A DNA stretch of 64,000 bases. Source: Erythrobacter sp. (GTDB taxonomy: Bacteria; Pseudomonadota; Alphaproteobacteria; Sphingomonadales; Sphingomonadaceae). Every line of letters begins with the position of its first letter. Within the stretch, counting starts at the first letter, position 1. The stretch lies in the NCBI GenBank assembly GCA_019739335.1, contig CP073261.1, positions 2,656,001-2,720,000 on the forward strand, given 5' to 3'. The notes beneath the pieces are model-generated. The model was not told the DNA's origin, ran no database searches, and was given only the letters and a program-made list of their open reading frames with translations. A program made the position numbers and the translations under genes. Shown here one piece after another: positions 52,680-61,288 of the stretch.

Positions 52680-53440
52680 AGCCAGTCTCCCGGCTTGTCG
52701 CCGATCTTCAGGATGGTCGTCTCCTGCGCCTGCACAAGCACTAGCGTAACGTTATCCGGCGCGCCGCGTTCAAGGCACATTTTCACCAGTGTCTCGGCGG
52801 CTTCTTCGAGGTCGTCGGCCTCTTCGAGACACCGGGCTATTTCGGGTTCCTTGACCGGGCCGTAAAGTCCATCGCTGCACAGCAGGAAGACATCGTCGCT
52901 CTGCACCTGGTCTTGCACCATGCCGATTCCGAAATTGTTCTCGATCCCGACCGCGCGGGTCAGCACGTTGCGCAGTTTATGGGTCTCGGCATCGGCCTCG
53001 CTCAGCAGGCCGCTATCGACCATTTCCTGCACTTGGCTGTGATCCTTGCTCAGGCGGTGCAAGCTGCCGTCCCGCCACAGGTAGGCGCGGCTGTCCCCCA
53101 CCCATAGCACACCAAAAATGCCGTCCCGGACCAGGAGGGAAACAATCGTACTGCCCATTTGCTCGCCGGTTTGCTCGGACTGGCGGGCAATGGCGGAATT
53201 GGCCGACTCAATGGCCTGGCCCAACTGGGTGACGGCTTGTTCCAGGTCGCCCTGTAAGGTCAGCGAGCGCAGGGTTTCGGCGATTTTCTCTGCGGCCCAG
53301 TCGCCGCGCGCCATGCCACCCATGCCGTCTGCCACCGCCCACAGGCGCTGCTCGTCATCCGAAAAATACCGGTCCTCGTTGAGTTCGCGCACCGAACCGA
53401 CATCGGTTGCCGCGAAGGATTCCGTCCGAAGATCCACCAA
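52676..53440 (-). CDS. PP2C-family Ser/Thr phosphatase
   Basis: 254 aa. Metal-binding motifs in order: VRELNEDRYF, WAVADGMGGMARGD, LWVGDSRAYLWR, LCSDGLYG and GAPDNVTLVLV. It dephosphorylates Ser/Thr residues and is the natural antagonist of the kinase downstream; the two overlap by four bases and form an operon. It is soluble, with no TM. Divergent from the M23 peptidase gene. Confidence 0.94.
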   Translation of the reverse strand: MVDLRTESFAATDVGSVRELNEDRYFSDDEQRLWAVADGMGGMARGDWAAEKIAETLRSLTLQGDLEQAVTQLGQAIESANSAIARQSEQTGEQMGSTIVSLLVRDGIFGVLWVGDSRAYLWRDGSLHRLSKDHSQVQEMVDSGLLSEADAETHKLRNVLTRAVGIENNFGIGMVQDQVQSDDVFLLCSDGLYGPVKEPEIARCLEEADDLEEAAETLVKMCLERGAPDNVTLVLVQAQETTILKIGDKPGDWL

Positions 53441-53554
53441 TCGAAATCCTTCCCCCCAGTTTCAATTGGCGATACTATGCGATTAATCTGGGCTGGGGCA
53501 ACAGGCGGCGGCATTTTCGTAGCCTTGCGATGCAAGAAAGGGGGGATAGCGGCA

Positions 53555-54934
53555 ATGGCCAGCGTGGCACCGGTCCAGTCATACGACCCGCGCGCATGGG
53601 CACGGGCGTGGGAAACGGCACGCGCGGCGCAAGCTGCGGCTACCCGGCCGAAGGCCGCTGTGGTGGAGGGAGTGCCGAAGCCGCTGCTGATTGGCGGTGG
53701 CCTGCTGCTCGCGGCACTGCTGGCGGTGGCAATCTGGTTCTTTTTTATGCGCACCGACGGCGACGCGATCGAAGGCGATGCCAACGTGGCGGAACTGCAG
53801 GAGGCACTTGCGGAGGCGCCGCCTGGGATTACCCGTACTTTCAGGCTGTCCGATATCGGCGAATTGCAGGCCTCGCTCACCGCCTCGGGGCTCGATCCCG
53901 CGCTGGTGCAGCAGATCGTGGCGGGTGCGGCCCCCTACTTCGCCCCCGGAGAGCAGGTGCGCGGCACACTCGACTTCCTGATCGGGGAAGGCGAAGCCTT
54001 GCAGTTCTCGCGTATCGACCTGCGCAAGCAGGACAGTTCGGGCGTGGCGATGGCGATGGCGGACGGGCAGCTATCGATCTCGCCGATCTCTTCGCAATTG
54101 ACCGAACAGATTTTCGTCCGCAGCGGGAAAATCGACGAAGTCAGTCTCTACACCTCGGTACTCGCCGCAGGCATGCCCAACACCCTGATCGACGATTTCT
54201 TCGAAGCACTTGCCTTTGACTTCGACTTCGCGCGTGAAATCGAATCCAACGATGCCTTCGAGATCGCCTACCGCCAGACGGTGAATGACGATGGAGAGCC
54301 TGTAGGTGCGCCGGTACTGGTCTATGCATCGATGACCACACCCTCACGCACTGCCAACGTCTATCGTTTCGTCGATGAGGACGGCGAGCCGGCCTGGTTC
54401 GATTCGAGCGGGCAGAACATCCAGCGCGCGCTGATGCGTACCCCGGTGGACGGGGCGCGTATCAGTTCTGTTTTCGGGATGCGGCATCACCCGATCTACA
54501 ATCGTTCGCGCCTGCACGGAGGAGTGGACTTTGCCGCACCAACCGGGACATCGATATTCGCTTCGGGTTCAGGAGTGATCGAAGTTGCGAGCTGGGCACC
54601 AACGGCAACGCGGGGCAACGGCAGCTATATTGCCATCCAGCACGATAGCGGGTTTCGTACGCTGTATCTGCATATGAGCGCTTTTGCGCCCGGTATTGCT
54701 GTGGGTGAGCGGGTAGAGCAGGGGCAGGTAATCGGTGCGGTCGGCTCCACCGGCGGATCGACCGGCCCGCATTTGCATTACGAGGTTCATCTGAATGGCG
54801 AGAAGCTGGATCCGATGACAGTGCAGGGTTCGGATGAGCGTAATTCTCTTACGGGCGACTCGCTGCAGGAGTTCGAAAATGTCCGCGATGAAATCGATCT
54901 GGGGCGTCAACTGGCGGTGCAGACAGCAGCGTAA
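53555..54934 (+). CDS. M23 family metallopeptidase (LytM), membrane anchored
   Basis: 459 aa. One TM at about 50-70 (LLIGGGLLLAALLAVAIWFFF) after an Arg-rich cytoplasmic part. The C-terminal M23 domain has metal ligands in LHGGVDFAAPTG (H and D) and GPHLHYEVHLNG (HxH). The zinc peptidase cuts peptidoglycan cross-bridges or activates amidases when degenerate; here all ligands are present, so it may be active. The preceding domain resembles the OapA/LysM-like insertion of MepM. The start at 53555 follows GGGGGGAT; an in-frame start at 53477 is unlikely. Confidence 0.92.
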   Translation: MASVAPVQSYDPRAWARAWETARAAQAAATRPKAAVVEGVPKPLLIGGGLLLAALLAVAIWFFFMRTDGDAIEGDANVAELQEALAEAPPGITRTFRLSDIGELQASLTASGLDPALVQQIVAGAAPYFAPGEQVRGTLDFLIGEGEALQFSRIDLRKQDSSGVAMAMADGQLSISPISSQLTEQIFVRSGKIDEVSLYTSVLAAGMPNTLIDDFFEALAFDFDFAREIESNDAFEIAYRQTVNDDGEPVGAPVLVYASMTTPSRTANVYRFVDEDGEPAWFDSSGQNIQRALMRTPVDGARISSVFGMRHHPIYNRSRLHGGVDFAAPTGTSIFASGSGVIEVASWAPTATRGNGSYIAIQHDSGFRTLYLHMSAFAPGIAVGERVEQGQVIGAVGSTGGSTGPHLHYEVHLNGEKLDPMTVQGSDERNSLTGDSLQEFENVRDEIDLGRQLAVQTAA

Positions 54935-55101
54935 TGTCGCGTTTATACAAAAACGACTGTAATATATGGCATTTTTACCGTCCCAAGATGCGCCATAGTC
55001 CGACATCGCCGGTTCATCTGCTTGCTGGCATGACCCGATTGCTGTATAAATACTTTCGTAATCTCGCCGTAGCGGGATGTTGCCGATTTGGGGGAATGAA
55101 A
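54935..55101 (+). promoter_or_regulatory. AT-rich leader upstream of OmpA-family gene
   Basis: 167 bases, clearly richer in A+T than the rest of the window, between the M23 gene and the first OmpA gene. It contains the promoter described at 55022-55050 and two more TATA-like stretches (about 54948-54976). No coding sequence was seen. Confidence 0.6.
55022..55050 (+). promoter_or_regulatory. Putative sigma-70 promoter
   Basis: TTGCTG (55022-55027) and TATAAA (55045-55050) are separated by exactly 17 bases, matching the housekeeping consensus closely for this GC-rich organism. It lies 52 bases before the OmpA-family start. Confidence 0.6.
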
Positions 55102-55863
55102 ATGAAGCGCTTTTTAGCTAGCTCATGCTTGGCCATGCTGGCCGTGGCGTCCACCGCCGCTGCTGCGCAGGATGAGGACATTCCGCGCGAGGTCGTCGAT
55201 GCCTTCATCACCGGCGGCTCCATCGTGGCTTCGGGCGATTCTTCGGGTGGCGAATGCCAGCCTACTTCGGATGAAGAATATATGCGCACCGGACAGGAGA
55301 CGATCTGTGCCGAGCGCAATACGGTGGTCTTCCTCGGCGGCAACACCACTCGAAACACTCCTGCTCCTGCTCCTGCTCCGAGGCGGCCGACAGCTTCGCC
55401 TGCGCCCACGCCTGTGGCAACTCCGCGTCGTCCAACCACCCCGGCCCCTGCTCCGCGCCCGATCGCCATTCCCGAGCGTTGTGCCCCGAGCCAGAGCGAG
55501 GCGCTCAACATGTGCCTGACTTTCGGTCTCGGTTCGTCCGAATTGACCGACCGCGCCAGGAGCCAGATCCGCGTCTTCGCTGAAAGCATGCTCGCCAATC
55601 AGTCGACCGAGCGGTTCGTGATCGCCGGGCATACGGACACCAGTGGCGACGAAACGCGCAATTGCGAACTGTCGCAGGCGCGGGCCGATAGTGTGGTTGC
55701 GTTCATGGTCGGACTGGGCGTGTCACCCAGCCAGGTGCAGGCGGTAGGCTTTGGCCAGCAGGCCCTGCAGGATGGCATCCCGGCCAATGACCCGCGCAAC
55801 CGTCGCGTCGAAATCGTGCGCGGTTCCGCCGAGACGGGTGCCGGGCAATCCTGTACAGGTTGA
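55102..55863 (+). CDS. OmpA-family protein, paralogue 1
   Basis: 253 aa. Signal peptide MKRFLASSCLAMLAVASTAAA. The mature N-terminal part has EVVDAFITGGSIVASGD and TICAERNTVVFLGG, then a Pro/Ala/Thr-rich linker (about 90-130), then the OmpA_C peptidoglycan-binding domain: FVIAGHTDTSGDETRNCELS and NRRVEIVRGS. Cys residues occur in pairs (ERCAPS/NMCLTF). It should tether the outer membrane to the wall. The second ATG is used because GGGGGA lies 6 bases upstream; the first ATG at 55096 abuts it. A close tandem copy follows. Confidence 0.93.
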   Translation: MKRFLASSCLAMLAVASTAAAAQDEDIPREVVDAFITGGSIVASGDSSGGECQPTSDEEYMRTGQETICAERNTVVFLGGNTTRNTPAPAPAPRRPTASPAPTPVATPRRPTTPAPAPRPIAIPERCAPSQSEALNMCLTFGLGSSELTDRARSQIRVFAESMLANQSTERFVIAGHTDTSGDETRNCELSQARADSVVAFMVGLGVSPSQVQAVGFGQQALQDGIPANDPRNRRVEIVRGSAETGAGQSCTG

Positions 55864-55972
55864 AGCGGGGACCTGGATCCTTCGCCGGACCGTCCAGGCC
55901 TCGGATAACGACATCCCGTCTTTAGCTGGCGATTGCGCGCCAGATAGACCAAACTCCGTTAGGGGAACAGAT

Positions 55973-56707
55973 ATGGATCGCTTTCTAGCAAGCTCGTGCA
56001 TGGCCATAGTGGCATTCGCTTCGGGTGGCGCGGCTGCGCAGGATGCCGACCTCCCGCGGGAAGTTGTCGATGCTTTCATCACTGGCGGCTCGATTGTCGC
56101 GTCTGGCGAGACTGTCGGCGGGGACTGTCAGCCTGCATCGGACGAAGAAGTCGTACGCACCGGACAGGAAACGATCTGCGGGGAACGCAATACCGTGGTG
56201 TTCCTTGGTGGCGCCACCACCCGCAATGCCCCCGCCGCTGCCCCGCGCCCGGCGGCTGCCCCGCGCCGTCCGGCCACTCCCGCAGCGACCTCGCGCCCAC
56301 GCTCGGTCGCGATTCCGGAACGCTGTGCTCCCAGCCAGAGTGAAGCGCTCAATATGTGCCTGACCTTTCGCCTCGGTTCGTCCCAACTCACCGAACGCGC
56401 GCGGAGCCAGATCCGCGTGTTCGCCGAGTCCATGCTCGCCAACCAGTCGACGGAGCGGTTCGTCATCGCTGGTCATACCGATGTGACGGGGACCGAAACC
56501 CGCAATTGCGCCTTGTCGCTGGCAAGGGCGGAAAGCGTCGTCGACTTCATGGTCAGGCTTGGTGTTTCGGAAAGCCAGTTGCAGGCGGTGGGCTATGGCC
56601 AACAGAACCTGCAACCCGGAGTCCCCGCTACCGATGCGCGCAATCGCCGCGTTGAGATCGTGCGCGGTTCCGCCGAAGCGGGCGCTGGGCAATCCTGCAC
56701 ATCCTGA
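55973..56707 (+). CDS. OmpA-family protein, paralogue 2
   Basis: 244 aa tandem copy of the preceding gene. Shared stretches include EVVDAFITGGSIVASG, RTGQETIC, CAPSQSEALNMCLTF and SMLANQSTERFVIAGHTD. The linker is shorter (about 90-115) and Ala/Arg-rich. Signal MDRFLASSCMAIVAFASGGAA. AGGGGAAC precedes the ATG. Genes are 109 bases apart, so a separate promoter is possible. Role as for paralogue 1; difference in linker length may set the span across the periplasm. Confidence 0.93.
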   Translation: MDRFLASSCMAIVAFASGGAAAQDADLPREVVDAFITGGSIVASGETVGGDCQPASDEEVVRTGQETICGERNTVVFLGGATTRNAPAAAPRPAAAPRRPATPAATSRPRSVAIPERCAPSQSEALNMCLTFRLGSSQLTERARSQIRVFAESMLANQSTERFVIAGHTDVTGTETRNCALSLARAESVVDFMVRLGVSESQLQAVGYGQQNLQPGVPATDARNRRVEIVRGSAEAGAGQSCTS

Positions 56708-56780
56708 TCCAGCGGCGGTGAACCTGCTCGTCGCTCCCGACATTTGACCTTGCCGCCGCCATGGTCCAACCGTGGCGGCG

Positions 56781-57521
56781 ATGTCGGCTAACAACGTTCC
56801 TCCGCCTCCTGATCTCGCGCATCTCCTGAATGATGGGCCGGTTTCGCTATTCGTCGACTTCGACGGCACGCTGGTGGAGATTGCCCCCACTCCCGATGGG
56901 ATTACGGTGCCGCCCGACCTTTCGCAGCGTCTCGCAGCCTTGGCTGAACGACTTCAGGGCCGCGTTGCTCTGGTAAGTGGACGGGCAATCCAGGATCTCG
57001 AGAATCATCTCGGGCCGCTGGCGATTGCCAGCGCCGGATCGCATGGCAGCGATTGCCGCAGTGCCGAAGGGGTGCGCGTAGGGAGTGCTCCTCGCGCGCT
57101 TTCAGCCGACGCCTTGACGGAATTCGCCGAGTTTGCGCAGTCCCAAGGCTTTGCTCGTGAAGACAAGCCGCACGGCGCAGCTCTGCATTACCGTGGCGAT
57201 CCTTCACTGGAGGAGCCAGGGTTGGCCTTCGCCAAGAACTTTGCCGAGCGTCACGGGCTCCAGGTGAAGCGCGGGAAGTATGTTATTGAACTGGTCGGGC
57301 GGGGCGTGGGTAAGGCGAGTGCCGTGCAGACGCTGATGCAGATCGAACCCTTTGTCGGCTCGATGCCCGTCTTCATCGGCGACGACGTGACCGATGAGGA
57401 CGGGATGCGCGCCGCTACGGAAATGGGGGGATTCGGCATCGCCGTAGGCGAACGGCCGAGCGAAAATGCCCGATATGCCCTTGATTCCACTGCTGCAGTG
57501 CAGCAATGGTTGGACCTGTGA
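56781..57521 (+). CDS. otsB: Trehalose-6-phosphate phosphatase
   Basis: 246 aa HAD-superfamily phosphatase. Motif I is LFVDFDGTLVEIAPTPDG, with the Asp nucleophile; motif II Ser in ALVSGRAI; motif III Lys in VGKASAVQTLM; motif IV VFIGDDVTDEDGM. It removes phosphate from trehalose-6-phosphate. First of three genes for trehalose metabolism; the stop overlaps the GH15 start (GTGA). ATG 56781 is chosen; a GTG nine bases earlier is also possible. Confidence 0.95.
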   Translation: MSANNVPPPPDLAHLLNDGPVSLFVDFDGTLVEIAPTPDGITVPPDLSQRLAALAERLQGRVALVSGRAIQDLENHLGPLAIASAGSHGSDCRSAEGVRVGSAPRALSADALTEFAEFAQSQGFAREDKPHGAALHYRGDPSLEEPGLAFAKNFAERHGLQVKRGKYVIELVGRGVGKASAVQTLMQIEPFVGSMPVFIGDDVTDEDGMRAATEMGGFGIAVGERPSENARYALDSTAAVQQWLDL

Positions 57522-59332
57522 CTGATCAAACCGAAAGCAAACACCAGCCCGATCTTGAACTCTGGCCCATCGGCAATTGCCAGGTCTCAGGCCTGATCGA
57601 CCGACGCGGTGGACTCGTATGGGGTTGCGTGCCGCGGGTCGATGGCGATCCTGTCTTCTGCGCCTTAATGAATGGCGACGCGCAGGATGCGGGCGTCTGG
57701 CGGTTCGAACTTGAAGGGCAGGTCAGCGCGCGGCAGGGATATATCCGCAACACGCCGATCCTTCTTACCACGCTGGAAGCCGCAGACGGCAGCGCGGTAG
57801 AGGTGCTCGACTTCTGTCCGCGATTCGAGCGGCTGGGGCGGATGTATCGCCCGGTCGCCTATTCGCGTATCGTCCGCCCAATTGCTGGCATCCCGCGCCT
57901 GCGGGTGATCCTGAGGCCGATGAAGAACCACGGGGCGGCGCTGGCGGAAACGACCCACGGCACTAATCACATCCGCTACCTGATCGACAAGCACGCGCTG
58001 CGCCTCTCCACCGATGCGCCGGTGGGCTATATCCTCGAGAACCGGTCCTTCCGGATCGAGGACGACACGCACTTTTTTCTCGGTCCGGACGAGCCCTTCG
58101 CGGGAAATCTGCGCGAGGAAATCCGGCGGATGGAGCAGGCGACGCGCAAGTATTGGCAGCACTGGTCTCGCGGGCTGGCCACGCCGTTCGAATGGCAAGA
58201 CGAGGTCATTCGCTGCGCGATCTCCCTGAAATTGTGCCAGCACGAGGAAACCGGCGCGATTGTCGCCGCGCTCACCACCTCGATTCCCGAAGCGCCGGGC
58301 AGCGAGCGCAACTGGGATTACCGTTATTGCTGGATTCGCGATTCCTATTACACGGTGCAGGCGCTCAACCGGCTCGGCGCGCTGGATGTACTGGAGAAAT
58401 ATCTCGGCTACCTGCGCAATATCGTCGATGCAGCCAAGGGCGGGCAGATCCAGCCGCTTTATTCGGTGATGGGCCAGAGTGAACTGAGCGAAACCACTGC
58501 CGCGCATCTGGCGGGCTATCGCGGCATGGGGCCGGTGCGGATCGGCAATGCCGCATACCAGCAGGTGCAGTACGATTGCTACGGTCAGATCGTGCTGCCT
58601 ACCGCGCAGGGATTTCTCGACAGGCGTTTGCTACGGATTGCCGACGATGCCGATTTCGCGAGTCTTGAAGAAGTGGGTGAGCGGGCGTGGGAAATGCACG
58701 ACCAGCCGGATGCCGGCCTGTGGGAATTCCGCACTCGGCAGGAAGTGCATACTTACTCCGCCGTGATGAGCTGGGCCGCGTGCGACAGGCTGGCCAATGT
58801 TGCCGAACATCTGGGCAAAACCGATCGTGCACAGCTCTGGCGCGAACGGGCTGACGCAATCCGCGCGACGATCGAGGCGAAGGCGTGGAAGGGCAGCGGC
58901 GAGGGCGGCCACTACGGAGCCAGTTTCGAGAGTGATTACCTCGACGCGAGTTTGCTGCAACTGGTCGAACTGCGCTACATCGCCCCGGATGATCCGCGCT
59001 TCCGCGCCACCTTCGCCATGATCGAGCGTGATTTGCGTCGCGGCGAGCATATGTTGCGCTACGCTGCCGAGGACGACTTCGGTGCGCCCGAAACCGCGTT
59101 CAACATCTGCACTTTCTGGCTGATCGAAGCACTGGCACTGATGGACCGCAAGGAAGAGGCGCGCGAATTGTTCGAAACGATGCTGGGGCATCGCACGCAA
59201 TCCGGGTTGCTTTCTGAAGACATGGATTTCGAGACCGGCGAATTGTGGGGCAATTTCCCGCAAACCTATTCGCTGGTCGGAACGATCAATTGCGCCGCGC
59301 TTTTATCAAAGAGCTGGAACACCGTTCGCTGA
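57518..59332 (+). CDS. Glycoside hydrolase family 15 protein (glucoamylase/trehalase-like)
   Basis: 604 aa. N-terminal beta-sandwich (1-220) starting LELWPIGNCQVSGLIDRRGG; the (alpha/alpha)6 barrel has NWDYRYCWIRDSYYTVQAL and the catalytic Glu region GLLSEDMDFETGELWGNFPQ. GH15 members release glucose from starch or, in several bacteria, hydrolyse trehalose. Placement between otsB and otsA favours a role in trehalose or maltodextrin turnover, but which sugar is cut is not decided by sequence. GTG start overlapping the otsB stop is preferred over the ATG at 57506. Confidence 0.93.
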   Translation: MTDQTESKHQPDLELWPIGNCQVSGLIDRRGGLVWGCVPRVDGDPVFCALMNGDAQDAGVWRFELEGQVSARQGYIRNTPILLTTLEAADGSAVEVLDFCPRFERLGRMYRPVAYSRIVRPIAGIPRLRVILRPMKNHGAALAETTHGTNHIRYLIDKHALRLSTDAPVGYILENRSFRIEDDTHFFLGPDEPFAGNLREEIRRMEQATRKYWQHWSRGLATPFEWQDEVIRCAISLKLCQHEETGAIVAALTTSIPEAPGSERNWDYRYCWIRDSYYTVQALNRLGALDVLEKYLGYLRNIVDAAKGGQIQPLYSVMGQSELSETTAAHLAGYRGMGPVRIGNAAYQQVQYDCYGQIVLPTAQGFLDRRLLRIADDADFASLEEVGERAWEMHDQPDAGLWEFRTRQEVHTYSAVMSWAACDRLANVAEHLGKTDRAQLWRERADAIRATIEAKAWKGSGEGGHYGASFESDYLDASLLQLVELRYIAPDDPRFRATFAMIERDLRRGEHMLRYAAEDDFGAPETAFNICTFWLIEALALMDRKEEARELFETMLGHRTQSGLLSEDMDFETGELWGNFPQTYSLVGTINCAALLSKSWNTVR

Positions 59333-59353
59333 TTGCAGGACGACAGGGGAATC

Positions 59354-60754
59354 GTGCCGAGACTGTTTGTCATTTCAAACCGGGTGGCCGTGCCGCAGGC
59401 GCGTGGCAAGGCCGGTGCGCAGGGCGGATTGGCAGGGGCACTGAACGCCGCGCTGAAGGTAAATGACGGGGTGTGGTTCGGCTGGTCCGGGCAGGAGGTC
59501 GATGAGTTTACCGGGAAGATCGACTTCGTCCGCTCCGCCGAAGGCGTCACCACCGCCACCATCGATCTCGAACACCAGGACGTCGAAGAATATTACAGCG
59601 GCTACGCCAATTCGACGCTCTGGCCGCTGTTTCACTACCGGATCGACCTCACCAGGTACGAAAACGAATTCGGCAAGGGATATGAGCGGGTCAACGAGCG
59701 GTTTGCCGAGAGCGCCCTGCCGCTTATCGAGGCTGAAGATCACGTCTGGGTGCACGATTATCACCTGCTGCCGCTGGGTGAGCGGCTGCGCGCTCTCGGC
59801 GTGAAAAACCGCATCGGTTTCTTTCTCCACACCCCCTGGCCGCCGCGCAACCTGTTTGTGTCCTTGCCGTTTCACGAGCGGCTGGTGGAAGCCATGCTGC
59901 AATACGACCTTCTCGGGTTCCAGTGCGATGCGTGGCTGGAAAGCTTCCTCCATTACTGCGAGCGCGAACTCGGCGCCCACGTCGATCTTGAGAGCGGCGA
60001 AATCACGCTGAACGGGCGGGCGGTGATTGCCCGTGCCTATCCGATCGGGATCGATTACGAACACTTCACCGCCAAGGGGCAAACCGGGGACGCCCGGCAG
60101 GCGCAGCAGCGGCTGCTGTCTTCCACCCGCCACCGCACGGCGATGATCGGGGTCGACCGCCTCGACTACTCAAAGGGATTGCCCGAACGGCTCGACGGCA
60201 TTTCGCGCTTTTTCGATCGCTTTCCCGAACATGTCCGCGATGTGGTGTTCATCCAGATTGCGCCACCCAGCCGCGCCGATATCGGCAGCTATCAGGATAT
60301 CCGAGCCACGCTGGAACAGAAGGCGGGGCAGATCAACGGCGCGCGCAGCGATGTCGATATGGTGCCGGTCCGTTATGTGAACCGGGGCTATAGCCAGGAA
60401 GAGCTGTACGGTTTTTATCGCGGAGCGAAGATCGGGCTGGTGACGCCGCTGCGGGACGGCATGAACCTTGTCGCCAAGGAATATGTCGCCGCGCAGGACC
60501 CGGACGATCCCGGCGTGCTGATTCTCTCCCGTTTTGCAGGGGCGGCGCAGCAGATGGAATGCGACGGGCAGGGTGCCCTGCTGATCAATCCCCACAGCGC
60601 CGACGATATCGCCCACAATATCAAGCTCGCGCTCGATATGCCTCTGCACGAGCGCAAAGCGCGCTATGAGAACCTGATCGAGACCGTGCGGGAAGAGAAT
60701 GTGCAGCGCTGGGCGGATAACTTCATCGGGGATCTGGCGGCGGTAGAGGTTTAG
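59354..60754 (+). CDS. otsA: Alpha,alpha-trehalose-phosphate synthase (UDP-forming)
   Basis: 466 aa GT20 enzyme that joins glucose from UDP-glucose to glucose-6-phosphate. Motifs: VPRLFVISNRVAVPQ at the N-terminus, AQGGLAGALNAAL, WVHDYHLLPLGERLR, IGFFLHTPWPP, GVDRLDYSKGLPER (donor site) and TPLRDGMNLVAKEYVA (UDP-ribose site). The GTG at 59354 with AGGGGA upstream gives the usual N-terminus. Together with otsB it makes trehalose, a stress protectant. Convergent with the response regulator, overlapping by four bases. Confidence 0.97.
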   Translation: MPRLFVISNRVAVPQARGKAGAQGGLAGALNAALKVNDGVWFGWSGQEVDEFTGKIDFVRSAEGVTTATIDLEHQDVEEYYSGYANSTLWPLFHYRIDLTRYENEFGKGYERVNERFAESALPLIEAEDHVWVHDYHLLPLGERLRALGVKNRIGFFLHTPWPPRNLFVSLPFHERLVEAMLQYDLLGFQCDAWLESFLHYCERELGAHVDLESGEITLNGRAVIARAYPIGIDYEHFTAKGQTGDARQAQQRLLSSTRHRTAMIGVDRLDYSKGLPERLDGISRFFDRFPEHVRDVVFIQIAPPSRADIGSYQDIRATLEQKAGQINGARSDVDMVPVRYVNRGYSQEELYGFYRGAKIGLVTPLRDGMNLVAKEYVAAQDPDDPGVLILSRFAGAAQQMECDGQGALLINPHSADDIAHNIKLALDMPLHERKARYENLIETVREENVQRWADNFIGDLAAVEV

Positions 60755-61191
60755 AGCATCCGCTTCGGCAAGACCGCCTGAGCGGGTTGGCAGAGCGGGA
60801 ATTCCTCTTGTCTTGGCGCGCATCCGTGCAGGCGTAATGTCCGATTGACTCGATGGACCAGATGCTTGGCCGTAAACGGCTTGCGAATGTAATCCTTCGC
60901 GCCGTGATGGTAAGCGATCTGCTCTTCGTTTTCACCGTACACGCCGGTCAGCATCATCACCGGAATGTCGTAAAGGCGCGGAGAGAGGCGCATCCGCCGT
61001 AGCAGCGCGGTACCGTTTTCACCCGGCAGGTTCTGGTCGAGCAGCACCAGATCGGGTTTGCGGCGCGCCAGCACCTGTTGGGCGGCAACGGTATCGCAGA
61101 CAAACCCGCAGCCGTATCCAGCGCCGATCAGGATGCGGGAAGCCAGTTCGGCCAGAATGTCGTCATCATCGACAACAAGAATATGCGCCAC
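60751..61191 (-). CDS. CheY-like response regulator, single receiver domain
   Basis: 146 aa. HILVVDDDDILAELA gives the acidic pocket; Asp52 in LVLLDQNLPGENG is the phosphoacceptor; Thr in VMMLTGVYG and Lys in YIRKPFTAKHL complete the set. There is no output domain; the last 25 residues are a basic/Cys tail. GTG start with GGAGG eight bases upstream. No histidine kinase is nearby, so its partner is elsewhere. Confidence 0.9.
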   Translation of the reverse strand: MAHILVVDDDDILAELASRILIGAGYGCGFVCDTVAAQQVLARRKPDLVLLDQNLPGENGTALLRRMRLSPRLYDIPVMMLTGVYGENEEQIAYHHGAKDYIRKPFTAKHLVHRVNRTLRLHGCAPRQEEFPLCQPAQAVLPKRML

Positions 61192-61288
61192 GCGTCGGAC
61201 CTCCTTTGATTGGCTGAGGACCGTCTAGCTGCCCAGCCATCTCGGGAAGGTATATGGTTAACTAGGCGCGAACCCTTAGCTGCGGAAA

